A stretch of 64,000 nucleotides of DNA, from positions 992,001-1,056,000 of the forward strand of contig CAWGLW010000006.1 in the NCBI GenBank assembly GCA_963823525.1, written 5' to 3'. The stretch is from CAWGLW01 sp963823525. GTDB lineage: Bacteria > Pseudomonadota > Gammaproteobacteria > Steroidobacterales > Steroidobacteraceae. Under the pieces are notes generated by a model that ran no database searches, was not told the DNA's origin, and was given only the letters and a program-made list of their open reading frames with translations. A program made the position numbers and the translations under genes. Positions 46,305 to 55,379 of this stretch are shown here, piece after piece. Position 1 is the first letter of the stretch; every line of letters starts with the position of its first letter.

Positions 46305-48152
46305 CTACAGGTCCATGACCTTGACCGCCGAATCGGCAAATTCGCGCGGCGGATTCTCACCGAACTGCACGTCTCCATTGCCGTCAACCCAGCGATAAAG
46401 ACCGGGGCCACCCGCCGGGGGTACCGGCGGCGCTGCCGAGTCGGCAGCCGCCGGCTCTTCGACTGGTTCGGCCGCCTGGGCCGTCGTGCCCGCGTCCACC
46501 GTTTCATCCGCCTTCGGCACCGCGTCTGTCGCGACCGGCCGCGGCTCAGGAGGCGCCATAACGACGGCAGGCTCCGGCCCGGCCACATCCGGAGAAGCGC
46601 CTGCTTCTTCGGCCACCGACTCAGCAACCGGGGCCGGCGCAAGTGTCCCCTGTTCCACTGGCACGGCCGCAACGTCACCCGGCACAGGCGCAGCGTCAGT
46701 AGCCACTGGCGCAACGCCACGCTGCGTTGCATACCAGTAACCGCCGAACAACAGGCCGAGAGCCGCAATGGCTGCGGCGATTACCAGTGGCCGTTTGCTT
46801 TTGCCGGCCTCGGGCTCTCGGTGCTCCGCAGTGACCGGCCTGGCCGAGCCCTCGCGCGGCGGAACAATGATGTGCCGGCCGACCCGGTCGACATCGGACT
46901 CGGACAAGGCTTCAACCAGGCTCATGATGTCGCCCAGGCGCGCCTCCCTGGAAAAACTCAACGCCGAAGCCAGCACTTCGTTCTGACGATCCGACAACTG
47001 GGCAATCGGCGGCATGGTCATTCCACGGTGCTGCGCTTCAACGGCCGACTTGCGTTCAAACGGATGCTTGCCCGAAAGCACTTCGTAAGCCACCAGCGCG
47101 AAGGCGTAGACATCGTCGCGCGGATCGGGGGCCGCGGTGTCGAGTATCTGCTCCGGGCTCGCGTAGGCGTTGGTCATCGCGCCGAGCTTGCCTGCATCAA
47201 AAATCGTGTGCGCAGCATCTCCCGCCTGAGCTGAGTCCTTCGCGATTCGCGCGATACCGAAGTCGAATACCTTCACATCGCCGTTGCTCGTCACGAACAC
47301 ATTCGCCGGCTTGAAATCGGAGTGAACGACACCGCGTGAATGCGCGTAGCTCAGTGCATCACCAGCTCCGGCAATCACTTTCAGCGCCTGCTCGGATGGC
47401 ATTGCAGTGCCCGACTGGCGCGTGACGATGTGATCGAGGGAATCGCCCTCCAGTAGCTCCATCACCAGGTAGACATGGGACCCATCGCGATCGAAGTCGT
47501 AGACGGCCGCGATTCTGGGGTGCGAGAGCTGCTGCATCCGGCGCGCTTCGCGCTGCAGTGCAACCAGCGCGTCCGGGTGATTCTTGAAGTCCTCGCCCAG
47601 CACCTTGATGGCCACGTGGGGGTGCCGATCCTGTGCTTCTTCCCGCCGGCGATCCAGGGCACGAAAGACGACACCCATGCCGCCTGCGCCAACAACCTTT
47701 TCGATATAAAAGCGATCGCGCAGAATCGTGCCAACATCGACCGGAGGCTCATGGCCAGTGGTCGGTGGTGGCCAGTTCGAAAAAGTGCCACTGGACGCCC
47801 CGCCGGTCGCGGCCCATTGCCCCGGCGCTTCGGGGCCGGCCGCATTGGAGCCAGTCGCGACGGACGCCAGCGCCGGCGCACTGCCCGGGGACCCGGTCGC
47901 GCCTCCGGTCGCGCCCGGCGGGCGAAACAAGGTTCGCTTTTCAACCGGCTCGGCATTTCGAAGCACGTCCCGCAAACGATCCGCGACCGCCGTGGAAAGT
48001 CGACTGTCAGACTGATACGCGGCGACGACATCCAGCCGCTGCGGCGCCAGCGCAGGATCTGCCGCATGCGCCTGAGCGAGAATCTCTTCGGCTTCGGACA
48101 AAGACGTCTGACCCGCGCAGAGTGCATCCAGGATCGTCTCAATCGGGGTCAT
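46305..48152 (-). CDS. ppkA: T6SS Ser/Thr kinase PpkA-like with DUF4124 tail
   Basis: 615 residues, first gene of the leftward cluster. N-terminal ~60 residues helical, then an Ala/Pro linker, then a kinase domain (~145-410): 'VGAGGMGVVFRA' loop, 'VAIKVL' lysine, 'HSDFKPANVFV' (Ser instead of Arg before the catalytic Asp) and 'DFGIAR'. A membrane helix lies near 455-475 ('LVIAAAIAALGLLFGGYW'), followed by a long periplasmic Ala/Pro/Glu linker and a C-terminal 'YRWVDGNGDVQFGENPPREF', a DUF4124 motif. It should phosphorylate Fha after an envelope signal. A DUF4124 sensor in place of the usual vWA domain is notable. Confidence 0.9.
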   Translation of the reverse strand: MTPIETILDALCAGQTSLSEAEEILAQAHAADPALAPQRLDVVAAYQSDSRLSTAVADRLRDVLRNAEPVEKRTLFRPPGATGGATGSPGSAPALASVATGSNAAGPEAPGQWAATGGASSGTFSNWPPPTTGHEPPVDVGTILRDRFYIEKVVGAGGMGVVFRALDRRREEAQDRHPHVAIKVLGEDFKNHPDALVALQREARRMQQLSHPRIAAVYDFDRDGSHVYLVMELLEGDSLDHIVTRQSGTAMPSEQALKVIAGAGDALSYAHSRGVVHSDFKPANVFVTSNGDVKVFDFGIARIAKDSAQAGDAAHTIFDAGKLGAMTNAYASPEQILDTAAPDPRDDVYAFALVAYEVLSGKHPFERKSAVEAQHRGMTMPPIAQLSDRQNEVLASALSFSREARLGDIMSLVEALSESDVDRVGRHIIVPPREGSARPVTAEHREPEAGKSKRPLVIAAAIAALGLLFGGYWYATQRGVAPVATDAAPVPGDVAAVPVEQGTLAPAPVAESVAEEAGASPDVAGPEPAVVMAPPEPRPVATDAVPKADETVDAGTTAQAAEPVEEPAAADSAAPPVPPAGGPGLYRWVDGNGDVQFGENPPREFADSAVKVMDL

Positions 48153-48369
48153 GCGCGGGATCCAGAAAGTTCAGGTTGGGGAGAGAAGGTACTGGTCTGA
48201 CCGTGGCAGGGCAAGCGGAGGCTGTCGACGCCTGGGTTCCAGGGTGGTTTGCCCCGGTAGCAGGCCCTCGAGGGCTGGCTTATTGTCATTGAACTGGCAG
48301 GCCGCCGGCGGTTGAAGATTGCGGCGTTCTATTTATTGAGTCGACAGGTCTGAATGCCCTGCCAGTGAA

Positions 48370-48840
48370 ATGACGACAGACAAGCAGGAGAAACAGCCGA
48401 TGCCCGTCAGATTGCTTGAAGGACCTGAACTGTACCGGGTGGCCGACTTCGTGCGCAATGGCCTCGGCTGCGGATGCCCGGATGATTGTCTACGATCGAT
48501 CCGAGTCAGCTCGGACGCGGTGGCGGGCTCTGGCGCACCATTCAAGCGGGCCGTCGTGGGCGACCGATTGCTGATCTACGTGCTTGATCGGACACGCCAT
48601 GGCGCCCTGTCTGAGCTGGCGCGGGTGGGGCTCACGGAGCGGAATGAACGGCACTACAACCGCTTCCGGCTGATCTTGCAGGGTCCTGTAGAAGAGGCCG
48701 ATGCGGCGGCGGCTCAGGGCCGATTCGCATCCGTTGCCGGCACCGACGCAAAGGCGCACCTGCACTTTGTTGAAGCCCGGGCGTTACCTGCCGAACTCCA
48801 GCCAGAGCAGGCGCTGCGGCCGGTGGCATCGGATTTCTAA
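48370..48840 (+). CDS. Hypothetical protein with CGCPDDC motif
   Basis: 156 residues, soluble; ATG 48370, with an internal alternative at 48400. The short Cys cluster 'LGCGCPDDCLRSI' near residue 35 could bind metal. The centre ('GDRLLIYVLDRTRHGALSELARVG') is beta-rich. I do not recognise a family. Divergent from ppkA; the 217-bp gap between them should contain both promoters and holds a 12-bp palindrome at 48264-48275, whose role is unknown. Confidence 0.6.
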   Translation: MTTDKQEKQPMPVRLLEGPELYRVADFVRNGLGCGCPDDCLRSIRVSSDAVAGSGAPFKRAVVGDRLLIYVLDRTRHGALSELARVGLTERNERHYNRFRLILQGPVEEADAAAAQGRFASVAGTDAKAHLHFVEARALPAELQPEQALRPVASDF

Positions 48841-49141
48841 CCCGCGTTCAAGCCGGGCAATGCAGCTCGCCACTGATGCCTGACGCGCCATTGGCGTGTT
48901 ACGCGCTCGTGCTGGCCTTGTTGCCCCGGACCCGCCCGGTTGCCGCTACCGCGCATGAGCCGGGCCAAATCGACCAATGATTGCCAAGCCGCGCTTGCGT
49001 GGCGGCGTCCGCTGCAATGGCGTGCATCGCGAGAGCTTCAGCGGCCGCGGATACCGCAAGGCCAAGGGCGATGCAGCCCGACGATCACCCCGATGCGGCT
49101 CAGCTTGCGTTGCACTCGTTGCAGGGCTCTTCGTGCCGGGG
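48841..49141. other. Intergenic stretch, no gene seen
   Basis: About 300 bases between convergent genes. Open frames here are short, unlike any family, and not preceded by ribosome sites. Short self-complementary segments occur near 48890 (CGCCATTGGCG), too weak to call a terminator. Confidence 0.4.
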
Positions 49142-50062
49142 CTAGGCCCGCAGGATTTCCTTCCGGCCTTCCCGGTCCGAGTATCGATCGCGCGCGCTGA
49201 ATTCCTCGACCTCCAGTGAGACGCTTCGACTGCTGAAGACCTCGGCTTTCAGCCAGGCCAGTTCGGCATCAAGGTCGTCCCGGGACAAATCCTTGAACCA
49301 TGTCTTCCGGCTGGCCTCCCATCGATACGCGCGCGCCTTGAGCAGGTCTTTCGATTCGAACGGCGAGCCGGTCGCCCACACGCGACAGGACGGCTCGCGT
49401 GCACTGTCAAGCAACACTTTCAGGTTGCATTGCTCCTGATCGCCGAATGGACGACGCAACACTTCGAGTAAGGCGAGGCAATCGATTTCCGCGCGGTGCC
49501 CTTCATAGAAGAATCCGTATCGATACGCCAGGTACTCGAGCTTTGCGCTTGGGATTCCGATCCGATCCCAGGGCAGCTCCTGCCAGGTGCAGCCCCACGC
49601 CATTGACGCGAAGCGCGGGAACCGGGGCTCGACGAAGGGCCTGTCAAACCCCGCGTTGTGTGCGATGACGATCGCTACGCCTTCGAGCAAGCTGGCTACA
49701 GCGGCGTCATCGAAGCGCTTGCCACGCACCATCTCATCCGTGATGCCATGCACCGCCGTCGACTCGGCGGGAATCGGCATGCCGGGATCCTCGAGCCCGT
49801 TGTAGGTTTCCAGTACGCGGCCAATTTCACCCGTGTCGCGTGAATACTCGAAAGCGACCAGGCCGAGCTCGATCATCTTGTCCACGGCCGGATCCATGCC
49901 GGTGGTCTCGGTGTCGAGAATGACTGCACGGCTTATGCGAGCACCGGTCAGCTCTGGATAGTCTCGTGCCGTGTCGAGCCGCCGCAGCACCCGGAAGTCC
50001 GGATGGGCGTCAAGCGTCGCGGCGAGAGCCTCCAGGCTTTCCTTCTCTGCCACCTTTGTCAC
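49142..50062 (-). CDS. DEDDh 3'-5' exonuclease (DnaQ-like)
   Basis: 306 residues from a GTG start. Catalytic acids: Asp50 and Glu52 in 'VILDTETTGMD', Asp in 'AHNAGFDRPFVEPRF', and His-x4-Asp in 'HRAEIDCLALLEVL'. The C-terminal ~90 residues ('WATGSPFESKDLLKARAYRW') look like an added substrate-binding part. It is a proofreading-like exonuclease, not necessarily the polymerase III epsilon subunit; no dnaQ-associated partner is adjacent. Single gene, 128 bp from ogt. Confidence 0.9.
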   Translation of the reverse strand: MTKVAEKESLEALAATLDAHPDFRVLRRLDTARDYPELTGARISRAVILDTETTGMDPAVDKMIELGLVAFEYSRDTGEIGRVLETYNGLEDPGMPIPAESTAVHGITDEMVRGKRFDDAAVASLLEGVAIVIAHNAGFDRPFVEPRFPRFASMAWGCTWQELPWDRIGIPSAKLEYLAYRYGFFYEGHRAEIDCLALLEVLRRPFGDQEQCNLKVLLDSAREPSCRVWATGSPFESKDLLKARAYRWEASRKTWFKDLSRDDLDAELAWLKAEVFSSRSVSLEVEEFSARDRYSDREGRKEILRA

Positions 50063-50190
50063 TTTCGCATCTGCAAATTTCCCTGCCCCTTCCTGCCGGC
50101 TGCCGATCTACGCGGCAGGCACCTGCATTATCAGCGCTAGGGCGTCGAACGACAAAGTGACCGCCGCAAGGTCAGACGTATCCAGGCCTG

Positions 50191-50697
50191 CTATAGCCTC
50201 CTCGCCGCGGCCGCAACGTCCCGATTCCCGGCTTCGAGGTCCAGCAGTGCCTTCTTGGTCGCGAGGCCCCCGCCGAATCCCGTCAATTCGCCATTCCGGC
50301 CGATGACACGGTGGCACGGAATGACGATCGGCAGTGGATTCCTTCCGTTCGCCGCGCCGACGGCCCGAACGGCTTTGGGCCGCCCGATGCGCTTCGCGAC
50401 ATCGCCATAAGAACAGGTCGTGCCATAGGGGATGCGACGCAGTTCATTGAGTACGGTACGCTGGAAATCCGTCCCCGAGGGCTTGAGCGGCAGCGAAAAC
50501 TCCTGCAGCGAACCGTCGAAATAAGCGTTCAATTGCCGCTTCGCCTCGGCAAACGGCTCCTCGGCCTGAATCCACCGGGGATCGGGATCTCGCCGCATGG
50601 GTCCCGCGGGAAAGCCAATCACGCTCAGCCCCTCTTCATCGCCGGCCAGCAGCAACTCTCCGATCGGCGAATCGTAATAACAGTAATACATCCTCAT
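50191..50697 (-). CDS. ogt: O6-methylguanine-DNA methyltransferase
   Basis: 168 residues from ATG 50697, overlapping the alkA-type gene by 4 bp (ATGA). 'PIVIPCHRVIG' contains the alkyl-accepting cysteine; 'GTTCSYGDVAKRIGRPKAVRAVG' is the DNA-binding helix-turn-helix. It removes methyl groups from O6-guanine in one-off self-alkylation. It is coupled to the Ada/AlkA fusion gene, forming an alkylation repair unit. Confidence 0.93.
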   Translation of the reverse strand: MRMYYCYYDSPIGELLLAGDEEGLSVIGFPAGPMRRDPDPRWIQAEEPFAEAKRQLNAYFDGSLQEFSLPLKPSGTDFQRTVLNELRRIPYGTTCSYGDVAKRIGRPKAVRAVGAANGRNPLPIVIPCHRVIGRNGELTGFGGGLATKKALLDLEAGNRDVAAAARRL

Positions 50698-52160
50698 CCT
50701 CCGCTTCCGGATAGTGAATTCCACAACAGCATCGCCGCATAGGCGCGCCAGGGGCGCCAGGCTTCGGCCCGGCTGTTGAGTGTTTGCGCTGACGCTGGGA
50801 CGCCATCGCCTATCGCCTTGCGCAGACCAAGATCGGCTGCCGGAAACGCATCCGGATTCTTCAACACGCGCATGGCAACGTACTGCGCCGTCCAGTCGCC
50901 GATGCCCTTGATCGATGTCAGCTTTTCGTGAAAAGACTGCGGGTCCTGGGTGAAATCGAAATCGATGTGCCGGTCGGCGACCGCGCAGGCCAGCGCGCGG
51001 ATCGTAGCCGCACGTTGCCCGACCAGGCCTACGCCGTTGAATCGTGCGCGAGCCAGCCGCTCCGGCGTCGGGAACACGACACTCAGATCGCCATCGCAAT
51101 TCACCGTAGCCAGATCGAGGGGCTCGCCGTAGCGGGCTGCGATTCGACTGCACAGCGTGCTTGCCGCGGCGACCGAGACCTGTTGCCCAAGGATCGCGCG
51201 CACCGCGAGCTCGAAGCCGTCCCAGGCACCGGGGACGCGGGGACCGGGAAGTCGATGAAGTTGTTCAGCCAGTAAGGAGTCCCCGCTCAACGCCTGCGCG
51301 ATGTCTCCCACGGGGGCGTCCAGATCGAACAGATCACGCGCACGTTGAACAGCCTCGAAAAGGCCCGCCGTTGTGACACCGTGAAGGGTCAGCGACAAGT
51401 ACCCGTCCCGGGTGTCCGGCCGCACTTCGAGAAGACCGTGCCTGCCGGTCAATGCGACGGTGCGGCGGTAGGTCGTCTGCGTCACCGACTCGACACCCGC
51501 GGTCGCCCGCTGCGCAAAGAATCTCAGCAACGAGGCCCAGTCGAGGGGCCGACGATAAGGCAGGCGCAGCGTCAGCGTGGGGACTCTCGCCTCTGCCTCG
51601 TTGTCGTCGCGATCTCGCCGGAGCTCGCGCGGCGAGCGGCCGTAGGCCTTCTGAAAGGCGTCATTGAATCGGCGAACGCTCCCGTAACCGGCCGCCGAGG
51701 CAATCTGCTGCATTGACAGTCGCGATTCATCGATCAGGCGTTTCGCAAAGTGCAAGCGCTGCGTGTGAGCAACCGCCAGCGGCGATGCACCAAGGTGCTG
51801 CGTAAACAGTCGCCGCAGGTGCCGACTCGTGATCCCAAGGCGTTCCGCCATTGCCTCCACATTGCCATCGTCGAGTGCGCCGCACTCGATGAGTCGCAAA
51901 CCTCGTTTTACCGTTGTCGAGGTCCCGTGCCAGGCCGGCGACCCGGGTGCGGTTTCCGGGCGGCAGCGCAGGCACGGCCGGTATCCCGCTTCGCCGGCCG
52001 CGGCCGCGGTCGGGAAAAACCGGACGTTTTCAGTTTTCGGCGCGTTTGCAGGGCAGATTGGGCGGCAATAGATGCCGGTCGTGCGGACGCCGATGTAGAA
52101 CTGCCCGTCGAAGCGAACATCGCGCGCGAGCCGGGCTCGTTCGTAGACTTCGTGCGACAT
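50694..52160 (-). CDS. Ada-type regulator fused to AlkA glycosylase
   Basis: 488 residues: three modules. Residues ~5-70 form the Ada zinc site, with Cys32, Cys36, Cys63, Cys66 spaced as in Ada (C-x3-C, C-x2-C); Cys32 is the methyl-phosphotriester acceptor position. Residues ~85-185 hold an AraC-type HTH ('LGITSRHLRRLFTQHLGASPLAVA'). Residues ~195-485 are AlkA-like: 'AVRAILGQQVSVAAA' and helix-hairpin-helix 'SIKGIGDWTAQYVAMR', with the catalytic Asp in 'FPAADLGL'. It senses alkylation, activates transcription, and removes 3-methyladenine. Directly upstream of ogt. Confidence 0.93.
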   Translation of the reverse strand: MSHEVYERARLARDVRFDGQFYIGVRTTGIYCRPICPANAPKTENVRFFPTAAAAGEAGYRPCLRCRPETAPGSPAWHGTSTTVKRGLRLIECGALDDGNVEAMAERLGITSRHLRRLFTQHLGASPLAVAHTQRLHFAKRLIDESRLSMQQIASAAGYGSVRRFNDAFQKAYGRSPRELRRDRDDNEAEARVPTLTLRLPYRRPLDWASLLRFFAQRATAGVESVTQTTYRRTVALTGRHGLLEVRPDTRDGYLSLTLHGVTTAGLFEAVQRARDLFDLDAPVGDIAQALSGDSLLAEQLHRLPGPRVPGAWDGFELAVRAILGQQVSVAAASTLCSRIAARYGEPLDLATVNCDGDLSVVFPTPERLARARFNGVGLVGQRAATIRALACAVADRHIDFDFTQDPQSFHEKLTSIKGIGDWTAQYVAMRVLKNPDAFPAADLGLRKAIGDGVPASAQTLNSRAEAWRPWRAYAAMLLWNSLSGSGG

Positions 52161-52250
52161 TGACGATCGGGGCTGCGCGTTCCATGTCGCGCAATATACG
52201 CTGACGGAACGACCAGAGTAGCCATTATCGGACCTGGATGCCGACAGCGT

Positions 52251-53434
52251 TCAGACTCGATCGAAACAGGCCACCGTCTCCACGTGCTCCGTGAACGGCA
52301 TCAGGTTGAAAGCCGCCAGGTCGCTCAGACGCAGTCGGCCTCCGGCCGTCAGGTTCGCAGTGTCCCTTAGAAACGACTGGAGCCCACAGCTGATATAGAC
52401 GAATCGCTCCGGCGGCTGTTCGCCCAGGTACTCGAGCAGTTCGTGGTCGAGCCCCTTGCGCGGGGGGTCAGCAATGACGACATCCACACCCGATGCGGCG
52501 AGGACCGATTCGCCGGCCGCGCCGGGCAAGACTTCAACCTTCGAACGGCTGGTCGAATCCAGCCTGGCGAGCCCGAGCGCCATGCCGTGCAGGGAATGGC
52601 GACTCACCTCGTTCATGCGGACCCGGCGGACGCGGGGCAGCAGTGACAAACCGATCGCGCCGACACCGGCATAGAACTCGGCGACGCTCGCACCCTCAGG
52701 GACCAGAATGCCCACGTGCTTGACGATACGCTCGGCGATGTCGAGATTGCTCTGGCCGAAGGCACCGGGTGGGTAGTGCACGGCCGCACCGCCAAAGTGC
52801 TCGATCACGGCGGCCGGTCCGCACCAGTTTTCAAATTCCTTGCCCAGGATTGTGTTGGATTGCTCGCGATGCGCATTGAACCACAGGCTGTGCAGCTCAC
52901 CTCCGAGCCTCTCGGAGATCAGGTCGAGGCAGCGCGCGAGTGGCTCGCTCGTCGGGCTGTTGGCAACGAGTACGACCTGTGCACTTTGTGAACGGCGCTC
53001 GATCACGACTTGCAGGTAGCGCGCGAGGCCTCGGTGCGCAACTTCCCGATAGCTGCTCACTTTGGCATCGACGAGCGCCCGGCGTACAACGGCGGCCACG
53101 CGGTTGATCAAAGGATGCTGAACACGGCAGTTCGGAATGTGCACGAGTCGATGGGTCCCGAGTTGAAACATCCCCAGCCGGGGCGATGCCGGCCGGCCGC
53201 GGATGGCCAGACGCGCACGCAGGCGAAAGCCACTCGTTGAACCAGAGATGACCGGAAGGTCCGGCAGGCCGTGCCGGCGCAGCAGCGCCTCGAGGGCGGC
53301 GCGCGCAGCCGGAGCAATACCTGGCTCGCCGAATCGTGGACAACCCGGACACGGCGGCCGGTGGGGGCAGCGTGTGTGGCCTTCTCTATCCGTGGGGACG
53401 TCTGCGACTGACTTCGGCGCAACTCAGTATTCAC
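52251..53434 (-). CDS. TrmA/RlmD-like RNA methyltransferase, 5' frame break
   Basis: The in-phase coding region runs from 53423 to 52251. It includes the iron-sulfur ligand pattern C-x5-C-x2-C ('CPHRPPCPGC', first Cys codon at 53369) and a fourth Cys in 'HIPNC', 'VAEFYAGVGAIGLSLL' (SAM loop), 'IADPPRKGLDHELLEYL' and the catalytic 'YISCGLQ'. No ATG, GTG or TTG exists between the in-frame TGA (53424-53426) and the ATG at 53171, which would cut off three Fe-S cysteines. A GTG at 53434 in the other frame ('NTELRRSQSQTSPR') plus one missing base would give the family's size (~395). Either a genuine frameshift or an indel. It should make 5-methyluridine in tRNA or rRNA. Confidence 0.75.
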
Positions 53435-53553
53435 GGCGAGGAATGCATGTGGCGCTCGGCGCGTTGCTAAGGCGAAGCAACAGTTTACGGGACATTGACG
53501 GTCAACGGCTCCGACCGGCCGTTACCGCCGTCAGGGCACTGGTGCGCGAATAG

Positions 53554-53901
53554 CAGGGAATTTCCGCGATGCTGGCGATGGTGGTAGCCGGTCTCATGAT
53601 TCGCAACCACGGTCGTGAGCTGGCCATGTCGGACCCCACGTGCCGCTACCTCGACATGTTCTGGGAGCTGCTTGACCAGATCCTCAACGCAGTTCTGTTC
53701 GTGCTGATCGGCATGGAAGTACTGCGGGTCGTGTTCTCAGCCAGCGAGGTGATGTCCGCGAGCCTCGCGATCGCAGTGACGTTGCTCGCCCGCCTGCTCG
53801 AGGTCGGACTTCCCGTCGCCTTGCTGCGCGGCACCGTCAACCTGCCGCGAGGCTGCTCCGGGAGCAGCCTCGTCGCTTCCGTTTTGCCTGCTCCCTCCTA
53901 G
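53554..53901 (+). pseudogene. CPA1 Na+/H+ antiporter remnant
   Basis: A ~110-residue fragment reads 'ISAMLAMVVAGLMIRNHGRE', 'YLDMFWELLDQILNAVLFVLIGMEVL' and 'AVTLLARLLEVGLPVALLRG', which match the middle/late transmembrane part of NhaP-type sodium/proton antiporters. Both ends are lost: a TAG immediately precedes it and homology ends near 53850, where a strong hairpin interrupts. Full-length proteins are ~400-550 residues, so it cannot be functional. Confidence 0.75.
53848..53872. terminator. GC-rich hairpin at the end of the antiporter remnant
   Basis: Eleven-base arms (CGAGGCTGCTC, 53848-53858, and its complement 53862-53872) close a 3-base loop. There is no adjoining T-run on either strand, only 'gtttt' a few bases further on the plus strand, so activity as an intrinsic terminator is uncertain. 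It lies between the remnant and the convergent DszB-like gene, where a terminator would be expected. Confidence 0.4.
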
Positions 53902-55193
53902 CCAACCCGCCCTTGCATGGTGGGAATCTTTTCCATTTTCCGCATGTCGATCCTGTCCTCAAGCAGCTCCTTCGCGGCCTTTGCAAGGAACTCCGGTGCG
54001 GCCCACTTTTCTATATCGAAGTCGTTCTTGATGTAGCCGTGCTTGAGCATGAAGTTCTTGCCGATATCGACCATCGCCAGGTTCTGCGCCGAGAGGTTAG
54101 GCACCATGTCCACGTGCTTGATGCCCTCGTAGGTATCCTCTTCGTCCAGGTAGTAGGTCTGCTTGTTGAGGATTGCCGCTGCGGCACGCTTGTGCTCGTT
54201 AGACCAGCGCCCGACCCGGATCATGCCTTTCATGAACGCCACGACCAGTTCCGGGTGCTGCTCGGCCATGACATCCGTGCAGGTGATGATGGCGGGGATG
54301 TTGGCCACTTGCAGCCTCCAGTCTGGATACCTGGACAGATCTTCAATCGCAGCCATTTCGCCCGTCGCTTCCTGAATGTGCTGGAAGACTTTGCTTTGTG
54401 AGTAAATCGCATCAACCTTGCCCTCGAGCAGTGCCGTTTCCAACGGACGGAAAGCCAGGTCGTGCTTATGATCACGATTCAACTGCCAAAAGGTTGGGTT
54501 GATCATGGGCTTGAGCATGGCGGCATCGTCGTACCAGTCGTCCGGGTAGGGGAAGTCGACCAGCTCGACGTCCTTTTCTGTCATGCCGTTCATCTGCAAC
54601 ATCGACAGGATGCCCTGGTGTTCCTGGATCCGCCACCAGTCGTTTTTCAGCGTATTCAGGCTCTTGGTGATACCGATCTTCTTGCCTTTCAGGTCGCTCA
54701 TGCGGAACAGCCTGTCCTTGGCGCGCACCATCATGCATCCACCTTCGAAAGGTACGTGGGTCAAACCGAGCATTCGGGTCCGGCGTTTGTCCGCCATGAC
54801 GTCGATGGGTGGAAACAGGCCGCCGAAACGAATCAGGTTGTCCTGGTTGTGAATGTAGTGCGGATACCAGTCGGTCTCAGGGCGTGACCGGAAATAGGCA
54901 AATGTGACACCGATTTTCCCAAATTCTTCCGCGGTCCAGCCTAACTCCTGGTCCACGTTGCTCGCGGAGATGAGGGGGCAGTTGGTGTAATACACCTCCT
55001 TCCAGTCCAAGCTGATCGTGGTGGTCCTCTTGCCGTCAATCTCCTTAATGACGGCCCTGCTGCCCACTTCAGCGGCGTGCGCGGTACCGACAACACCACC
55101 GGCCGCCAGCGCTGCACCAGCGGCAATCCCACTGGCTCCAAGCAGCGCTTCGCGCCGGGTGACTCCGTTCTCAATCGTGCTGGACTCGGTCAT
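53898..55193 (-). CDS. DszB-like (desulfinase-type) protein with Tat signal
   Basis: 431 residues from ATG 55193 (GAGGAG eight bases before). A Tat-type leader has twin arginines at 13-14 ('TRREALLG'), a hydrophobic stretch, and 'GTAHA' as likely cleavage site near residue 40. The mature part has a periplasmic-binding-protein fold and matches 2'-hydroxybiphenyl-2-sulfinate desulfinase (DszB) beyond the general fold: Cys72 in 'YTNCPL', His112 and Arg122 (ten apart) in 'HNQDNLIRFGGLFPP', and 'WAAPEFL' near the end. In DszB the corresponding Cys27, His60 and Arg70 are the active site. Exported desulfinase or sulfonate/sulfinate-binding protein are the alternatives; no ABC transporter genes adjoin. 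Divergent AraC-type regulator. Confidence 0.8.
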   Translation of the reverse strand: MTESSTIENGVTRREALLGASGIAAGAALAAGGVVGTAHAAEVGSRAVIKEIDGKRTTTISLDWKEVYYTNCPLISASNVDQELGWTAEEFGKIGVTFAYFRSRPETDWYPHYIHNQDNLIRFGGLFPPIDVMADKRRTRMLGLTHVPFEGGCMMVRAKDRLFRMSDLKGKKIGITKSLNTLKNDWWRIQEHQGILSMLQMNGMTEKDVELVDFPYPDDWYDDAAMLKPMINPTFWQLNRDHKHDLAFRPLETALLEGKVDAIYSQSKVFQHIQEATGEMAAIEDLSRYPDWRLQVANIPAIITCTDVMAEQHPELVVAFMKGMIRVGRWSNEHKRAAAAILNKQTYYLDEEDTYEGIKHVDMVPNLSAQNLAMVDIGKNFMLKHGYIKNDFDIEKWAAPEFLAKAAKELLEDRIDMRKMEKIPTMQGRVG

Positions 55194-55379
55194 TGCCGTG
55201 CTCCTCGTGGCCAGTCGGATGACGCCCCTCATTCGGGATCATGATTGTGCTGGTCCGACACAACCGCAATCCATCATAGCCCGGGCGATTTCGATGCACA
55301 TTTGTGGAGATCACATACACACTTTCAGACGCATTCGGTTAGCATTTTCCGAAGTGATTACGACCCGTTTACTCGTCGA

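Noticed and set aside
53203..53553. 116-codon plus-strand frame
   Set aside because: It is antisense to the upstream part of the RNA methyltransferase, where the Fe-S cysteine motif is read on the minus strand.
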